Of a DNA stretch of 64,000 bases, positions 1 to 7,533 are shown one piece after another; positions within the stretch are counted from its first letter, which is position 1; the number at the start of each line of letters is the position of its first letter. Under the pieces are notes generated by a model that had not been told where the DNA came from, did no database searches, and saw only the letters and a list, made by a program, of their open reading frames with translations. Origin of the DNA: DASUPK01 sp963774305 (lineage in GTDB: Bacteria > Actinomycetota > Thermoleophilia > Solirubrobacterales > 70-9); contig CAVZEM010000008.1 of the NCBI GenBank assembly GCA_963774305.1, positions 206,689-270,688 of the forward strand, given 5' to 3'. The position numbers were made by a program, and so were the translations under genes.

Positions 1-1113
1 GCGGAGCGGCAGCAGGAAGCGGGCCTCCCCCATCTGATGGAAGAGGGCCTCGTAGCTTTCGGGCAGCGCCGGGCGGACCTGCTTTCGCTCGGCCGGCGCG
101 TCCCAGGCCGACGCCGCGGTGACGGTCCCCTCGAAGGTGGTGAATCCGACCAGGACTGTGCCGTCAGGGGGCCGCGAGCGGATCAGCTGGCCGAGGTTGA
201 GCTCGCCGCGGTCGCGCATCTCGGTTCGTCGAGCGTCGCCGATGTGAGAGTTGTGCGCCCAGACCACCAGCTTGGCCAGCTCTCCGTGACGTCCGAGGTG
301 AGCAAGCAGGCTGCGAAGGGTGTCGGCCATGTGTTTGTCTCGCAGGTTCCAGGATGAGATGTGGGCCGAGAACATCGTCCGGTAGTACTCCTCGGCACTG
401 GCAACCAGGCGCGCGTTCTGCTCGGCGTAGAACTGGTCGTCCTCGGCCGCGAGCCCGTCTCGGCGCAGGTAGCCGACCGAGTTGCGGTGCAGCTCTTGAA
501 GCTGGCCGACGACGCCGCGGCGACAGGGCTCGCTGATCCCAAGGCTCACGGCTCGCCCGTAGTCCTGACTCTCGCCGCCGAATTGCTCGAAGCAGGCGTA
601 GCGCTCGCGGGCCCGAGCCGCCGCCGGCGGATCGACCTTGTCGAGGTAGGCGATCACCTCCTCGACCGAGGCGTAGAGGCTGTAGAGATCGAGGCCGTAG
701 AACCCGGCGGCGTCAGCGGGATCGCCGCAGTCGTTGTGCGCGCGCAGCCAGCCGACGAAGTCGAGCACCTCGGCGTTGCGCCACATCCAGGTGGGGAAGC
801 GTTGAAAACCGCGAAGGGCCTCCTCCGCGTCCGCGTCCTCACGGGCCCCTCGGACATAGCGATTGACCCGGTAGGCGTCGGGCCAATCCGCCTCAACGGC
901 GACGCCCGTAAAGCCCTTTTCCTCGATCAGCCTGCGGGTGATCAGGGCGCGCTCGCGGTAGAACTCGTGGCTGCCGTGCGAGGCCTCGCCGAGCAGGACG
1001 AGCCTGCCGTCCCCGATCAGCTCAAGCAGCGGGTCGTAGTCATCCTCCCGGCCCCTGAGGGGATGGATCTCACGCGCGAGGGAAGCAAGTGTCCCGTCGC
1101 GATGGCCTGTCAC
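1..1113 (-). CDS. Erythromycin esterase family protein (3' end outside window)
   Basis: The reverse strand reads 371 codons without a stop and runs off the left edge. Characteristic motifs of the erythromycin esterase/EreA-like family are visible: GEASHGSHEFY near residue 40, VAVEADWPDAYRVNRYV soon after, and AHNSHIGDARRTEM near residue 290; the histidines and glutamate in these are the likely metal or catalytic residues. The GTG at 1113 is the first start after an in-frame TAG. Members hydrolyse macrolide lactones in resistance plasmids, but most chromosomal members have unknown substrates. In Mycobacterium the DosR-regulated Rv2030c carries this domain fused to a phosphoribosyltransferase, and a phosphoribosyltransferase fusion lies 1.3 kb away here. 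About 60 to 80 C-terminal residues are probably missing. Substrate unknown. Confidence 0.88.
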   Translation of the reverse strand, partial: MTGHRDGTLASLAREIHPLRGREDDYDPLLELIGDGRLVLLGEASHGSHEFYRERALITRRLIEEKGFTGVAVEADWPDAYRVNRYVRGAREDADAEEALRGFQRFPTWMWRNAEVLDFVGWLRAHNDCGDPADAAGFYGLDLYSLYASVEEVIAYLDKVDPPAAARARERYACFEQFGGESQDYGRAVSLGISEPCRRGVVGQLQELHRNSVGYLRRDGLAAEDDQFYAEQNARLVASAEEYYRTMFSAHISSWNLRDKHMADTLRSLLAHLGRHGELAKLVVWAHNSHIGDARRTEMRDRGELNLGQLIRSRPPDGTVLVGFTTFEGTVTAASAWDAPAERKQVRPALPESYEALFHQMGEARFLLPLR

Positions 1114-1134
1114 TGTCGTCCCTGACTATCGAGC

Positions 1135-1299
1135 TCAACTTGGATTACCGAGTCGAACCCTCTGATGCCCTGACCGCAGGTTCAGCAGACCCGCGGCGGA
1201 GATCACTGCAAGCTTCCGGCTCCCGCAAACACTGCAACTCGATGGCGCTCGGCCCGCGAGGAAATGCTTCGACTTGCAGGCAAGACAGATGCTCAGCAT
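1135..1299 (-). CDS. Small zinc-ribbon protein, 54 aa
   Basis: A 54-residue protein begins at the ATG at 1299, preceded by a good ribosome site (AGAGGAG at 1310-1316 on the reverse strand). It has two cysteine pairs, CLAC near residue 5 and CSVC near residue 22, a spacing typical of a treble-clef or rubredoxin-like zinc ribbon. The stop codon of the upstream small gene overlaps its start region (ATGCTGA), so the two are probably translationally coupled. The basic C-terminal half has no recognisable domain. Function unknown; a nucleic-acid or protein binding role would be typical of such ribbons but is inference. Confidence 0.55.
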   Translation of the reverse strand: MLSICLACKSKHFLAGRAPSSCSVCGSRKLAVISAAGLLNLRSGHQRVRLGNPS

Positions 1300-1526
1300 G
1301 ATCCACGCTCCTCTTGGTTGGCTCCGGCACGCCTGGCGGGCGTCGATCCGACGCGGCGCAGCCCCATGCTCCACAGCTCGATCGGCGTCAAGGAATGCGC
1401 TGTGAAGGTCCTGCAGTCCTCCAGGAGAGCAAAACTCCCCTCGCTACCTTCAATGGGCGAGGCGAAGCCCCCGATCACTCGGAACAGCCGCCGGCCGTCA
1501 GTTAGATAAGTGCAGGCCTCCAACAT
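1293..1526 (-). CDS. Conserved small hypothetical protein, about 77 aa
   Basis: The protein starts MLEACTYLTDGRRLFRV and ends RAGANQEERGSC. I do not recognise a named domain, but the pattern ACTYLTDG...LEDC...ELWSMGLRRV is compact and protein-like, and I believe similar short proteins occur in other Thermoleophilia. An upstream in-frame ATG at 1574 would add 16 residues; I prefer 1526 because that added stretch is not protein-like and GAGG lies just before 1526, though this site is weak. It overlaps the start of the zinc-ribbon gene by 7 bases, suggesting coupled expression. Confidence 0.5.
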   Translation of the reverse strand: MLEACTYLTDGRRLFRVIGGFASPIEGSEGSFALLEDCRTFTAHSLTPIELWSMGLRRVGSTPARRAGANQEERGSC

Positions 1527-1773
1527 CGCCTCGGGCTCGGCTCTGGGGATGTGGCGGGTGCAGGTCGCGAGCATGCGCTATCGGCAAGCGACCCTATGCC
1601 TGGCGCCGGTACGCACCATCGGCGTCGGCCACTGATCGTCGTCCGTGCCGAGTACGTAGCTGGCGCGGCCGGTCGCCGGTTCTGCCCCGGACTAGGTCTG
1701 CTGCATGGGGCGGGGAACAGAGTGACCAGTGACCCTGGGCCCGGGCGCATGGCCACTTCGCGGATCTGTCCGG

Positions 1774-1966
1774 TCAGCTGGTCCCGCGGACGCGCCGAGA
1801 TACCGCTGCCGAGGGCTTTCCGTACAGGTGCTCGTAGACCTCTCGTTCGACCTGCGCCGAATCGACGCTGACCTCCCGCGCGTGATCGGGGAGGCTGCGC
1901 CCGGCGGAACGCTACGACCGCCAAGGCGATAGCGACGATCCCAAGCAGCGCAGCCCCGATCATCAT
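1774..1966 (-). CDS. Small membrane-anchored protein, frameshifted
   Basis: The ATG at 1966 opens an N-terminal hydrophobic segment (IGAALLGIVAIALAVVAF) followed by a basic stop-transfer. The frame then degrades into low-complexity Arg/Pro/Gly, while the next frame reads SLPDHAREVSVDSAQVER and continues to a TGA at 1774. Removing one base of the CCC at 1900-1902 joins them into a roughly 63-residue single-pass protein with an acidic cytoplasmic tail ending in VRRVRGTS-like sequence. This matches the single-base errors seen elsewhere in the window. Function unknown. Between 1527 and 1773 I see nothing convincing. Confidence 0.4.
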
Positions 1967-2024
1967 TCAGCCGACTTCCTGGGCGCTTGCACGGAGAGCT
2001 GCCGGCTCGCCCGCCGGTCGCCTC

Positions 2025-2255
2025 CTATTGCCTCTTTCCCTTCGAACCGCCCAGGTGCTGGATGAACGCGTCCGAACCGGGGAAGACCTCGGCCTCGTGG
2101 CCGTTTTCCCATCGCACCAGATAGGGCGGTGCACCGTGGTCCCCGAGCACCTTCAGGATCTCGCCGTCTTGCTGAGGCTCTCCCTGATGGTGTCCTCGGA
2201 TCACCAGGCGGTCGCCCGGCTTTGCACGCAGTTCGCTCTGGCTGGTCGGGGTCAT
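2025..2255 (-). CDS. DUF1918 domain-containing protein
   Basis: A 76-residue protein starting MTPTSQSELRAKPGDRL and carrying the signature GDRLVIRGHHQGEP followed by DGEILKV and APPYLVRWENGHEA, which is the DUF1918 family (SH3-like fold). The ATG at 2255 has AAAGGA seven bases upstream, so the longer reading from 2291 is rejected. Mycobacterial members are Rv2302 and Rv0569; Rv0569 belongs to the DosR dormancy regulon. The family is thought to bind nucleic acid or ligand, but no activity is settled. It is divergent from the phosphoribosyltransferase fusion gene, with a shared 138-base upstream region. Confidence 0.88.
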   Translation of the reverse strand: MTPTSQSELRAKPGDRLVIRGHHQGEPQQDGEILKVLGDHGAPPYLVRWENGHEAEVFPGSDAFIQHLGGSKGKRQ

Positions 2256-2393
2256 TGCGTCCTTTCTGTTCGTGGACACGTATGCAGCCAACCTACCGCC
2301 GGGTTCGTGCTCCGGTATCCGTATTCAACCCGGACCCGGGGCCGAGTAGAGCACCGATGTGCCCCGCGCCCCGCGGGCTCTAGGTTCACCGTC

Positions 2394-3788
2394 GTGGCTG
2401 ATCGATTGGCACTGTTCGCGGATCGGCGAGACGCCGGCCGCAAGCTCGCTGCGGCTCTCGATCGTTTCCGGGTCGAGGATCCGCTGGTGCTGGCGCTCCC
2501 GCGAGGCGGCGTCCCGGTCGGCTACGAGGTCGCCAGGGCGCTGGAAGCGCCGCTCGACATCCTGCTCGTCCGCAAGCTCGGGGCGCCGTTCCAGCCCGAG
2601 TACGGCATTGGAGCGATCGCTGAGGGGGGCGTCCGCGTCATCCGCCGCGAGGACGTGGAGCTGATCGGAATGAGTGAGGCGGAGCTCGACGCTATCGTCG
2701 CTCGCGAAACCGAGGAGCTCGACCGGCGGGCGCTCGCCTACCGCGGCGAGCGCGAGGCCCATCCGGTGGAAGGGCGCACGGTCATCCTCGTCGACGACGG
2801 GATCGCCACCGGCGGGACTGCGGTCGCGGCAGGCCGCGTGCTGCGAGCCCGCGGGGCTGCCCGGGTGATCCTCGCCGTTCCGGTCGCTCCCCCCGGAAGC
2901 GAGGTCCGGCTCGCGGCCGAGTTCGACAAGGTGATCTGCCTTGAGCAGCCCCATGGCTTCTTCGGCATCGGTCAGTTCTACGTCGACTTCGGACAGCTCC
3001 ACGACCAGGAGGTGATTGATCTGCTCGCGGCTGCGCACGAACCGGGGCTCGCCGCCGCGGCTCATCCGGCCACCGCCGACGATCCACCGCCCCTGAAGCG
3101 GGCCGTCGAGATCGAGGCCGAGCCCGGACTGGTTCTGAACGGCGACCTGCGGCTGCCCGAGGACGCCACGGGCCTGGTGGTCTTCGCGCACGGGAGCGGC
3201 TCCAGCAGACTCAGCCCCCGCAACCGCGAAGTGGCCGCCTCGCTGAACGAGAGGGGACTCGCCACGCTGCTCTTCGATCTTCTCAGCGACGCTGAGGCGG
3301 GCGACCGAGTCAAGGTCTTCGACATCGACCTGCTCGCCGAGCGCCTCGTGGCGGTCACCCGCTGGGCGCAGGCGGAGCCGGGCCTTGACGATCTTCCCCT
3401 CGGGTACTTTGGCGCCTCGACCGGTGCCGCCGCCGCGCTCTGCGCCGCCGCCGAGCTCGGCGGAGGCATCAGCGCGGTGGTCTCCCGAGGTGGACGACCG
3501 GACCTCGCCGGCTCGAGGCTGCCGCAGGTCCAAGCTCCCACCATGTTGATCGTCGGCGGGGCCGACTGGCAGGTCCTCGGCCTCAACGAGGATGCAGCGA
3601 AGCTGCTGCGCTGCGAGCACGAGCTCGCCGTCGTCCCAGCGGCAACCCATCTCTTCGAGGAGCCAGGCGCCCTCGAGCGTGTCGCGGATCTCGCCGCAGA
3701 CTGGTTCTCCGAGCACCTCGAGAAGTCGACCCGAGCGGGTGAGCTCTCGCCTGGATTCAACGGCGGAACTAGAAGAGCTGCCGCGTAA
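2394..3788 (+). CDS. Phosphoribosyltransferase / dienelactone-hydrolase-like fusion protein
   Basis: The 464-residue protein has two domains. Residues about 1-215 are a type I phosphoribosyltransferase with the PRPP-binding motif VILVDDGIATGGT and an upstream flexible-loop region (VRKLGAPFQPEYGIGAIAEGG). Residues about 235-450 are an alpha/beta hydrolase: VVFAHGSGSS oxyanion region, nucleophile elbow GASTG, and ATHLFEEP carrying the likely catalytic histidine. The same architecture occurs in DosR-regulon Rv0571c. Substrates of both halves are unknown. Start: GTG at 2394, immediately before the first conserved residues; no strong ribosome site is visible, so it may be leaderless or start slightly differently. 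A much longer upstream reading is open but lacks conserved sequence and overlaps DUF1918. Confidence 0.85.
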   Translation: MADRLALFADRRDAGRKLAAALDRFRVEDPLVLALPRGGVPVGYEVARALEAPLDILLVRKLGAPFQPEYGIGAIAEGGVRVIRREDVELIGMSEAELDAIVARETEELDRRALAYRGEREAHPVEGRTVILVDDGIATGGTAVAAGRVLRARGAARVILAVPVAPPGSEVRLAAEFDKVICLEQPHGFFGIGQFYVDFGQLHDQEVIDLLAAAHEPGLAAAAHPATADDPPPLKRAVEIEAEPGLVLNGDLRLPEDATGLVVFAHGSGSSRLSPRNREVAASLNERGLATLLFDLLSDAEAGDRVKVFDIDLLAERLVAVTRWAQAEPGLDDLPLGYFGASTGAAAALCAAAELGGGISAVVSRGGRPDLAGSRLPQVQAPTMLIVGGADWQVLGLNEDAAKLLRCEHELAVVPAATHLFEEPGALERVADLAADWFSEHLEKSTRAGELSPGFNGGTRRAAA

Positions 3789-3864
3789 GTGGTGGGCACC
3801 GTCGGGCATTGGTGCTGGCCACGTAACTTGCGCTGCTGCGAGGTGCCCGCTGTCCGCATCCGCG

Positions 3865-5031
3865 TCAGTAGCGGAGCAGCGAGGCAACGCCATCCTGCTC
3901 GTCTAGAAGCCGAGCGCTCTCATTCTCGACCGGTGTGATCGCGGCGCCGGTTGAGAACGCGTACTCGATCATCCGCTCGATCAGGGGAAGCCCGTCCTGC
4001 CCGGACTCGCCCGTGGACGTCAAGGGGGCGTCAGGGTACTCGCGTCCGGCGTCGTAGACGAGGTGTTCGACTCGCCCCTCCTGCAGCGCCTGGAGGGTCT
4101 CCTGGATACCCAACGAGCTGCGTCCCTCCGCATACGCCGCCTCCTTGATCCGCTCGATCAGCGAGCGCTCACGCTGGCGATTGAGCCCCGGGACCATCTC
4201 TGCGACGCGCCGCTCGGTCTGCGCGATTGACTCAGAGATCAGGTCTGCGCCATCTGCATGCCTAAATCCGAAGCTGGCACCGAAGCCGCGCGCGAACTGC
4301 CTGACGTAGCGCTCATCGCCGAAAGCGAGCGTCTCGCGCCAGCCTCCCTTCCATGCCTCGGCGCGTGCGAGCTCGCCGGTCTGGTGGGCGAAGCGCTCGC
4401 GGGTCGCCTCCAGGCGCTGGTTGTACTGGTCGCGACCCGCCGCCGAGACCGCCTCTCCGTGAGCCGGGTCGCGAGGTCTCTGAGACTTTCGCTCGCGCCA
4501 ATCCTCGCCGAAGTACTCGAGCTCCCAGTCGTGAAGCTGCTCCATTCGGCCAAGGCGCCAGTCGAGCAGACGAACCCGCTCTGAGGAAACCACGGCGATC
4601 CCCATGGGGGCGCCATCATCGAGCAGCTCGAGAAGTTGGTGAAGCGTGGCGACCGCGGCGTGCAGGATCTCGGTTCGGCGTGGAGGGATCTGCACCGCGT
4701 ACCAGCGCTCCTCAGCTGGCTTGCGCGCGACCTCGACGAAGCCGATCAGGCCGGCGCCTTCGACCGGGGACCGCTCATCGTCGTGAAGATCTCGCTCAAC
4801 CCGTTCGGCAGTCGCCTGGAGCGCCTGACACGCCTCGTGTTCCTTTCCTTCTCGGCCGGCGCTGAGCATGTCGGAAAGACCGTTACGCACCTCAGTGGGC
4901 CAGGCGGGGCTCCGATCGCCCGGGTCAAGACGCAGGTAGACGGAGAGCACGCCGTGCTCGGGACGCCAGGCAAGGAGCTCACTGACGGTCTCCTCGCCTC
5001 GGGCGTCCAGTGACGCTGTATCCGAGATCAT
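3865..5031 (-). CDS. baeRF/VLRF1-type release-factor-like protein
   Basis: A 388-residue protein beginning MISDTASLDARGEETVSELL. The layout (N-terminal VLSVYLRLDPG strand, central VRLLDWRLGRMEQLHDWE, then an alpha/beta region and the terminal LTSTGESGQDGLPLIERMIE segment) resembles the bacterial archaeo-eukaryotic release factor 1 (baeRF) families, seen in actinobacteria including, I believe, DosR-regulated Rv2629. I find no GGQ motif, so it is unlikely to terminate translation directly; roles in ribosome rescue or hibernation have been proposed for the superfamily. The ATG overlaps the DUF2267 stop (ATGA), implying co-translation. It converges on the fusion gene at 3788. Confidence 0.75.
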   Translation of the reverse strand: MISDTASLDARGEETVSELLAWRPEHGVLSVYLRLDPGDRSPAWPTEVRNGLSDMLSAGREGKEHEACQALQATAERVERDLHDDERSPVEGAGLIGFVEVARKPAEERWYAVQIPPRRTEILHAAVATLHQLLELLDDGAPMGIAVVSSERVRLLDWRLGRMEQLHDWELEYFGEDWRERKSQRPRDPAHGEAVSAAGRDQYNQRLEATRERFAHQTGELARAEAWKGGWRETLAFGDERYVRQFARGFGASFGFRHADGADLISESIAQTERRVAEMVPGLNRQRERSLIERIKEAAYAEGRSSLGIQETLQALQEGRVEHLVYDAGREYPDAPLTSTGESGQDGLPLIERMIEYAFSTGAAITPVENESARLLDEQDGVASLLRY

Positions 5032-5450
5032 GCAGCCAGGACGACCCTGAGCTCCTCCGGGAAGACCGCAACGACATCGGCGATCTCGCCCTCGGAGATG
5101 TGGCGACGAAGCACACGTGCAGCGGCCGAGCACACATATGACGCCTCGGTCTCACCGGGCAAGAGCGCCTCATCTGCGATCCGCCGCAGGAACTCGTCGA
5201 CGCTGCGGTAAGTCATCGGCGTCCTACTGGGCACCCACCCCTCGTAGTAGATCCCCCGGACCAGCTCCGGGAGCTGGGCCGCGAGCTGGGCCGCCTCGTC
5301 GACCATCAGGCGGTCGCGAACCGCATGCAGGTAAGCGCGCAGCACCCGATAGGCAAACTTGCGGTCATCGGTCCCGAGCTCTGCCGCTAGCTCCTTGAGC
5401 CAGACATTCGTCTTCTCAACGCTTCGATCGATCAGCTCAACTTCGGACAT
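5028..5450 (-). CDS. DUF2267 domain-containing protein
   Basis: A 140-residue protein with the DUF2267 pattern: TNVWLKELAAELG, AYRVLRAYLHAVRDRL, AAQLAAQLPELVRGIYYEGW, a VDEFLRRIADE helix and a closing ISEGEIADVVAVFPEEL. The family is all-helical and of unknown activity, often near stress genes in proteobacteria and actinobacteria. The ATG at 5450 follows AGGAGTGAGG and is preferred over the 5627 start, whose leader is not protein-like. It is the first gene of a two-gene unit with the baeRF protein and is divergent from the sensor kinase, sharing a 254-base regulatory region. Confidence 0.85.
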   Translation of the reverse strand: MSEVELIDRSVEKTNVWLKELAAELGTDDRKFAYRVLRAYLHAVRDRLMVDEAAQLAAQLPELVRGIYYEGWVPSRTPMTYRSVDEFLRRIADEALLPGETEASYVCSAAARVLRRHISEGEIADVVAVFPEELRVVLAA

Positions 5451-5551
5451 CCTCACTCCTCTCGCAGGTGAATCGCTGTTTGCTCCTCCTTCGTGCGGGT
5501 GTGCCTGCGGCCATATTGACCCCGGTCTACTTGCCGCCCATCGGTACATGG

Positions 5552-5582
5552 CACGGATCGTTGTTGGTGCGGGCCACGGATC
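5552..5582. promoter_or_regulatory. Direct repeat CACGGATC in divergent promoter region
   Basis: CACGGATC occurs at 5552-5559 and 5575-5582 in the 254-base region between the DUF2267 unit and the sensor kinase. The same heptamer is half of an inverted repeat at 13882-13899 ahead of the ATPase operon. A binding site for the neighbouring NarL-type regulator is possible but unproven; the rest of 5451-5704 shows no other clear signal. Confidence 0.25.
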
Positions 5583-5704
5583 CGAGGCGCCGCCCCCTAG
5601 AGTGATCGCGATGGCGATCCAACCCACCCGGGTGCTCCCCCCAGCGCGGCGCCAGTCGCAAAGGGCTAGCTAATCGGTACGGTTCACGCGACGGGCAGCG
5701 GATC

Positions 5705-6784
5705 ATGAACGACGCGATTACGGACGCCGACCAGCCGAGACACCAGGGGGCCGGACCCGGTGGAACGTTCCTGCCTGATGCCAGGTTTGAGGCACTGCTC
5801 GAATCCGCGCCCGACGCGATCGTGATCGTCGACGAACTGGGCCTGATTCAAATCATCAATAGCGAGGCCGAGCTCATGTTCGGCTACCCACGAGCGGAGC
5901 TGATCGGCCAGCCGGTGGAGCTACTCGTGCCTTCCCGCCAGAAGGAGGTCCACACGGAGAACCGGGCCCGGTACACCGCTAAGCCCAAGACTCGCCCCAT
6001 GGGTGTGGGTCTGGACCTCGCTGCTCGTCGAAAGGACGGCAGCGAGTTCCCGGTTGAGATCAGCCTCAGTCCCATTCCGACCGACGGCGGGCTGCTGATC
6101 ACCAGCGTGATCCGAGACGTGAGCAGCCGCAGACGCCTGGAGGATGCGGCGCTCAGCGCCCGCGCGATCGCGGCGCAGGAGCAAGAACGCCTTCGCGTCG
6201 CCCGCGACCTACACGACGAGGTCGCCCAGGCATTGAGCGGGATCGCCCTCGGCCTGGAGCAAGTGGAGTCCGCAGCGGACCTCGAGACGGCGCGCGAGCA
6301 GGCGAAGCGGCTCGGTAACGAGCTCGCAGGGACGATGGGCGAGCTGCGGCGGGTCGTCGAGCACCTTCGCCCCGACGAACTCGCCGAGGTGGGCTTGGCC
6401 GCTTCCCTGAAGCGCATGGCGAACGACCGCCAGAGATCGAATCCGAACATCAAGATCACCTTTCACAGCGATGGAAACGATCGACGCCGTGACCCGGAAG
6501 TTGAACTGGCCATATACCGAGTCGTGCAGGAGGCATTGACCAACGCGATCAAGCATGCCGACGCCAAGACCATCGAGATTGACTTGGCCGAATCGGATAG
6601 CTCGACGACGGCCAGGGTCCGAGACGACGGGGGTGGATTTGACGTCAAGGCAGGCCGCACGGACGGCCTCGGTCTCGGCGGGATGCGCGAGCGGGCCCGG
6701 TTGCTGCGGGGCGAGCTCGAGATCGACTCCGCTCCAGGCCGTGGGACGGTGGTCGCGCTGCGCCTGCCCGTGGAATCGGCATGA
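5705..6784 (+). CDS. PAS-domain sensor histidine kinase, NarL/DevS type
   Basis: A soluble 359-residue kinase with no membrane segments. A PAS domain spans about residues 25-145 (FEALLESAPDAIVIVDE through GGLLITSVIRDVS). A HisKA_3 dimerisation helix carries the phosphoacceptor in RVARDLHDEVAQ (His170), and the HATPase domain shows EALTNAIKHA, the DDGGGFD box and GLGLGGMRER. It phosphorylates the regulator whose ATG overlaps its stop codon. By position in an island of DosR-regulon families it is the functional counterpart of DevS/DosT, but it uses PAS instead of GAF domains. His83 falls roughly where the haem ligand of FixL-type PAS domains lies, although the same position is often His in ordinary PAS domains. 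The signal is unknown. Confidence 0.92.
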   Translation: MNDAITDADQPRHQGAGPGGTFLPDARFEALLESAPDAIVIVDELGLIQIINSEAELMFGYPRAELIGQPVELLVPSRQKEVHTENRARYTAKPKTRPMGVGLDLAARRKDGSEFPVEISLSPIPTDGGLLITSVIRDVSSRRRLEDAALSARAIAAQEQERLRVARDLHDEVAQALSGIALGLEQVESAADLETAREQAKRLGNELAGTMGELRRVVEHLRPDELAEVGLAASLKRMANDRQRSNPNIKITFHSDGNDRRRDPEVELAIYRVVQEALTNAIKHADAKTIEIDLAESDSSTTARVRDDGGGFDVKAGRTDGLGLGGMRERARLLRGELEIDSAPGRGTVVALRLPVESA

Positions 6785-7425
6785 CCGAAACTGCGGGTGC
6801 GATCGAGATTGTGGTCGCCGATGATCACCCCGTGGTCCGTGGCGGTCTTCGTGCCGTTCTCGAGGGACAAGAGGACATGGAGGTCGTCGGCGAGGCTGCC
6901 GATGTCCAGGAGGCCATGCGTAAGGTGGGTGCCTTCAAGCCGGACGTTCTCCTGCTCGACCTGATCATGCCCGGCGGCCCTACGGTGGACTCGATCCCGG
7001 AGCTGCAGACCAAGAGCGACAGAACGCGGATTCTCGTCTTGACCATGCAGTCCGAGCCTGTCTTCGCGCGCACGGCGCTCCGCCTCGGGGCCAGCGGATT
7101 GATCCTCAAGGAGACACCGACGGACACCCTGGTCAACGTGGTCAGGCAGGTGGCGAGGGGTGGCACGTATGTCGATCCTGCCGTCGGTACCCGGCTTGCC
7201 CGAGAGCCCGAATTCGAGGGACCGCCGGACGGATTGAGCAGCCGCGAAGCGCAGATCCTGGGCCTCGTCGCCCTCGGGCTCACCAACCAGGAGATCGCCG
7301 ACAAGCTCTTCATCAGCGTGCGGACAGTCGAGGCACACCGCACCCACATCCAGCAGAAGATGGACTTCAACTCACGCGCCGAGCTGGTGCGCTACGCACT
7401 CGACCATCGGCTGACCGAGGAATAG
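6781..7425 (+). CDS. NarL/LuxR-family response regulator
   Basis: A 214-residue regulator. The receiver domain (about 8-125) has the acidic pocket VVADDHP, phosphoacceptor Asp60 in LLLDLIMPG, the switch Thr in VLTMQ and Lys in LKETPTD. The C-terminal LuxR-type HTH (about 150-210) reads LSSREAQILGLVALGLTNQEIA and ISVRTVEAHRTHI. It overlaps the kinase by ATGA and is surely its partner. It most probably controls promoters of the surrounding stress island (Hsp20, Usp, ATPases), as DosR does in mycobacteria; this is inference from neighbourhood. Candidate operators in nearby promoters are listed separately. Confidence 0.93.
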   Translation: MTETAGAIEIVVADDHPVVRGGLRAVLEGQEDMEVVGEAADVQEAMRKVGAFKPDVLLLDLIMPGGPTVDSIPELQTKSDRTRILVLTMQSEPVFARTALRLGASGLILKETPTDTLVNVVRQVARGGTYVDPAVGTRLAREPEFEGPPDGLSSREAQILGLVALGLTNQEIADKLFISVRTVEAHRTHIQQKMDFNSRAELVRYALDHRLTEE

Positions 7426-7462
7426 CAGCGCGGCGTCTCCGTGCTGGCCACTAACGCGGATA

Positions 7463-7476
7463 CGTGGCCGGCCACG
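7463..7476. promoter_or_regulatory. 14-base palindrome upstream of hsp20
   Basis: CGTGGCCGGCCACG is a perfect palindrome 57 bases before the Hsp20 start codon, in the only gap (7426-7533) between the regulator and Hsp20. It could be an operator for the adjacent regulator, but a GC-rich palindrome of this length can also arise by chance. No copy was noticed elsewhere in the window. Confidence 0.25.
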
Positions 7477-7533
7477 ATGACCGTCGGCTCGTGCCTGCCT
7501 ACGGTCCCTCTCGCACCAGCAAGGAGGCTTGAA

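Noticed and set aside
3789..3864. Bidirectional terminator between convergent genes (GGGCACC ... GGTGCCC)
   Set aside because: The complementary stretches are about 40 bases apart without a T tract; too weak to call.
2325..3893. 522-codon open frame antisense to the PRTase-hydrolase fusion gene
   Set aside because: GC-rich third-position shadow; translation lacks domains while the forward frame has clear motifs.
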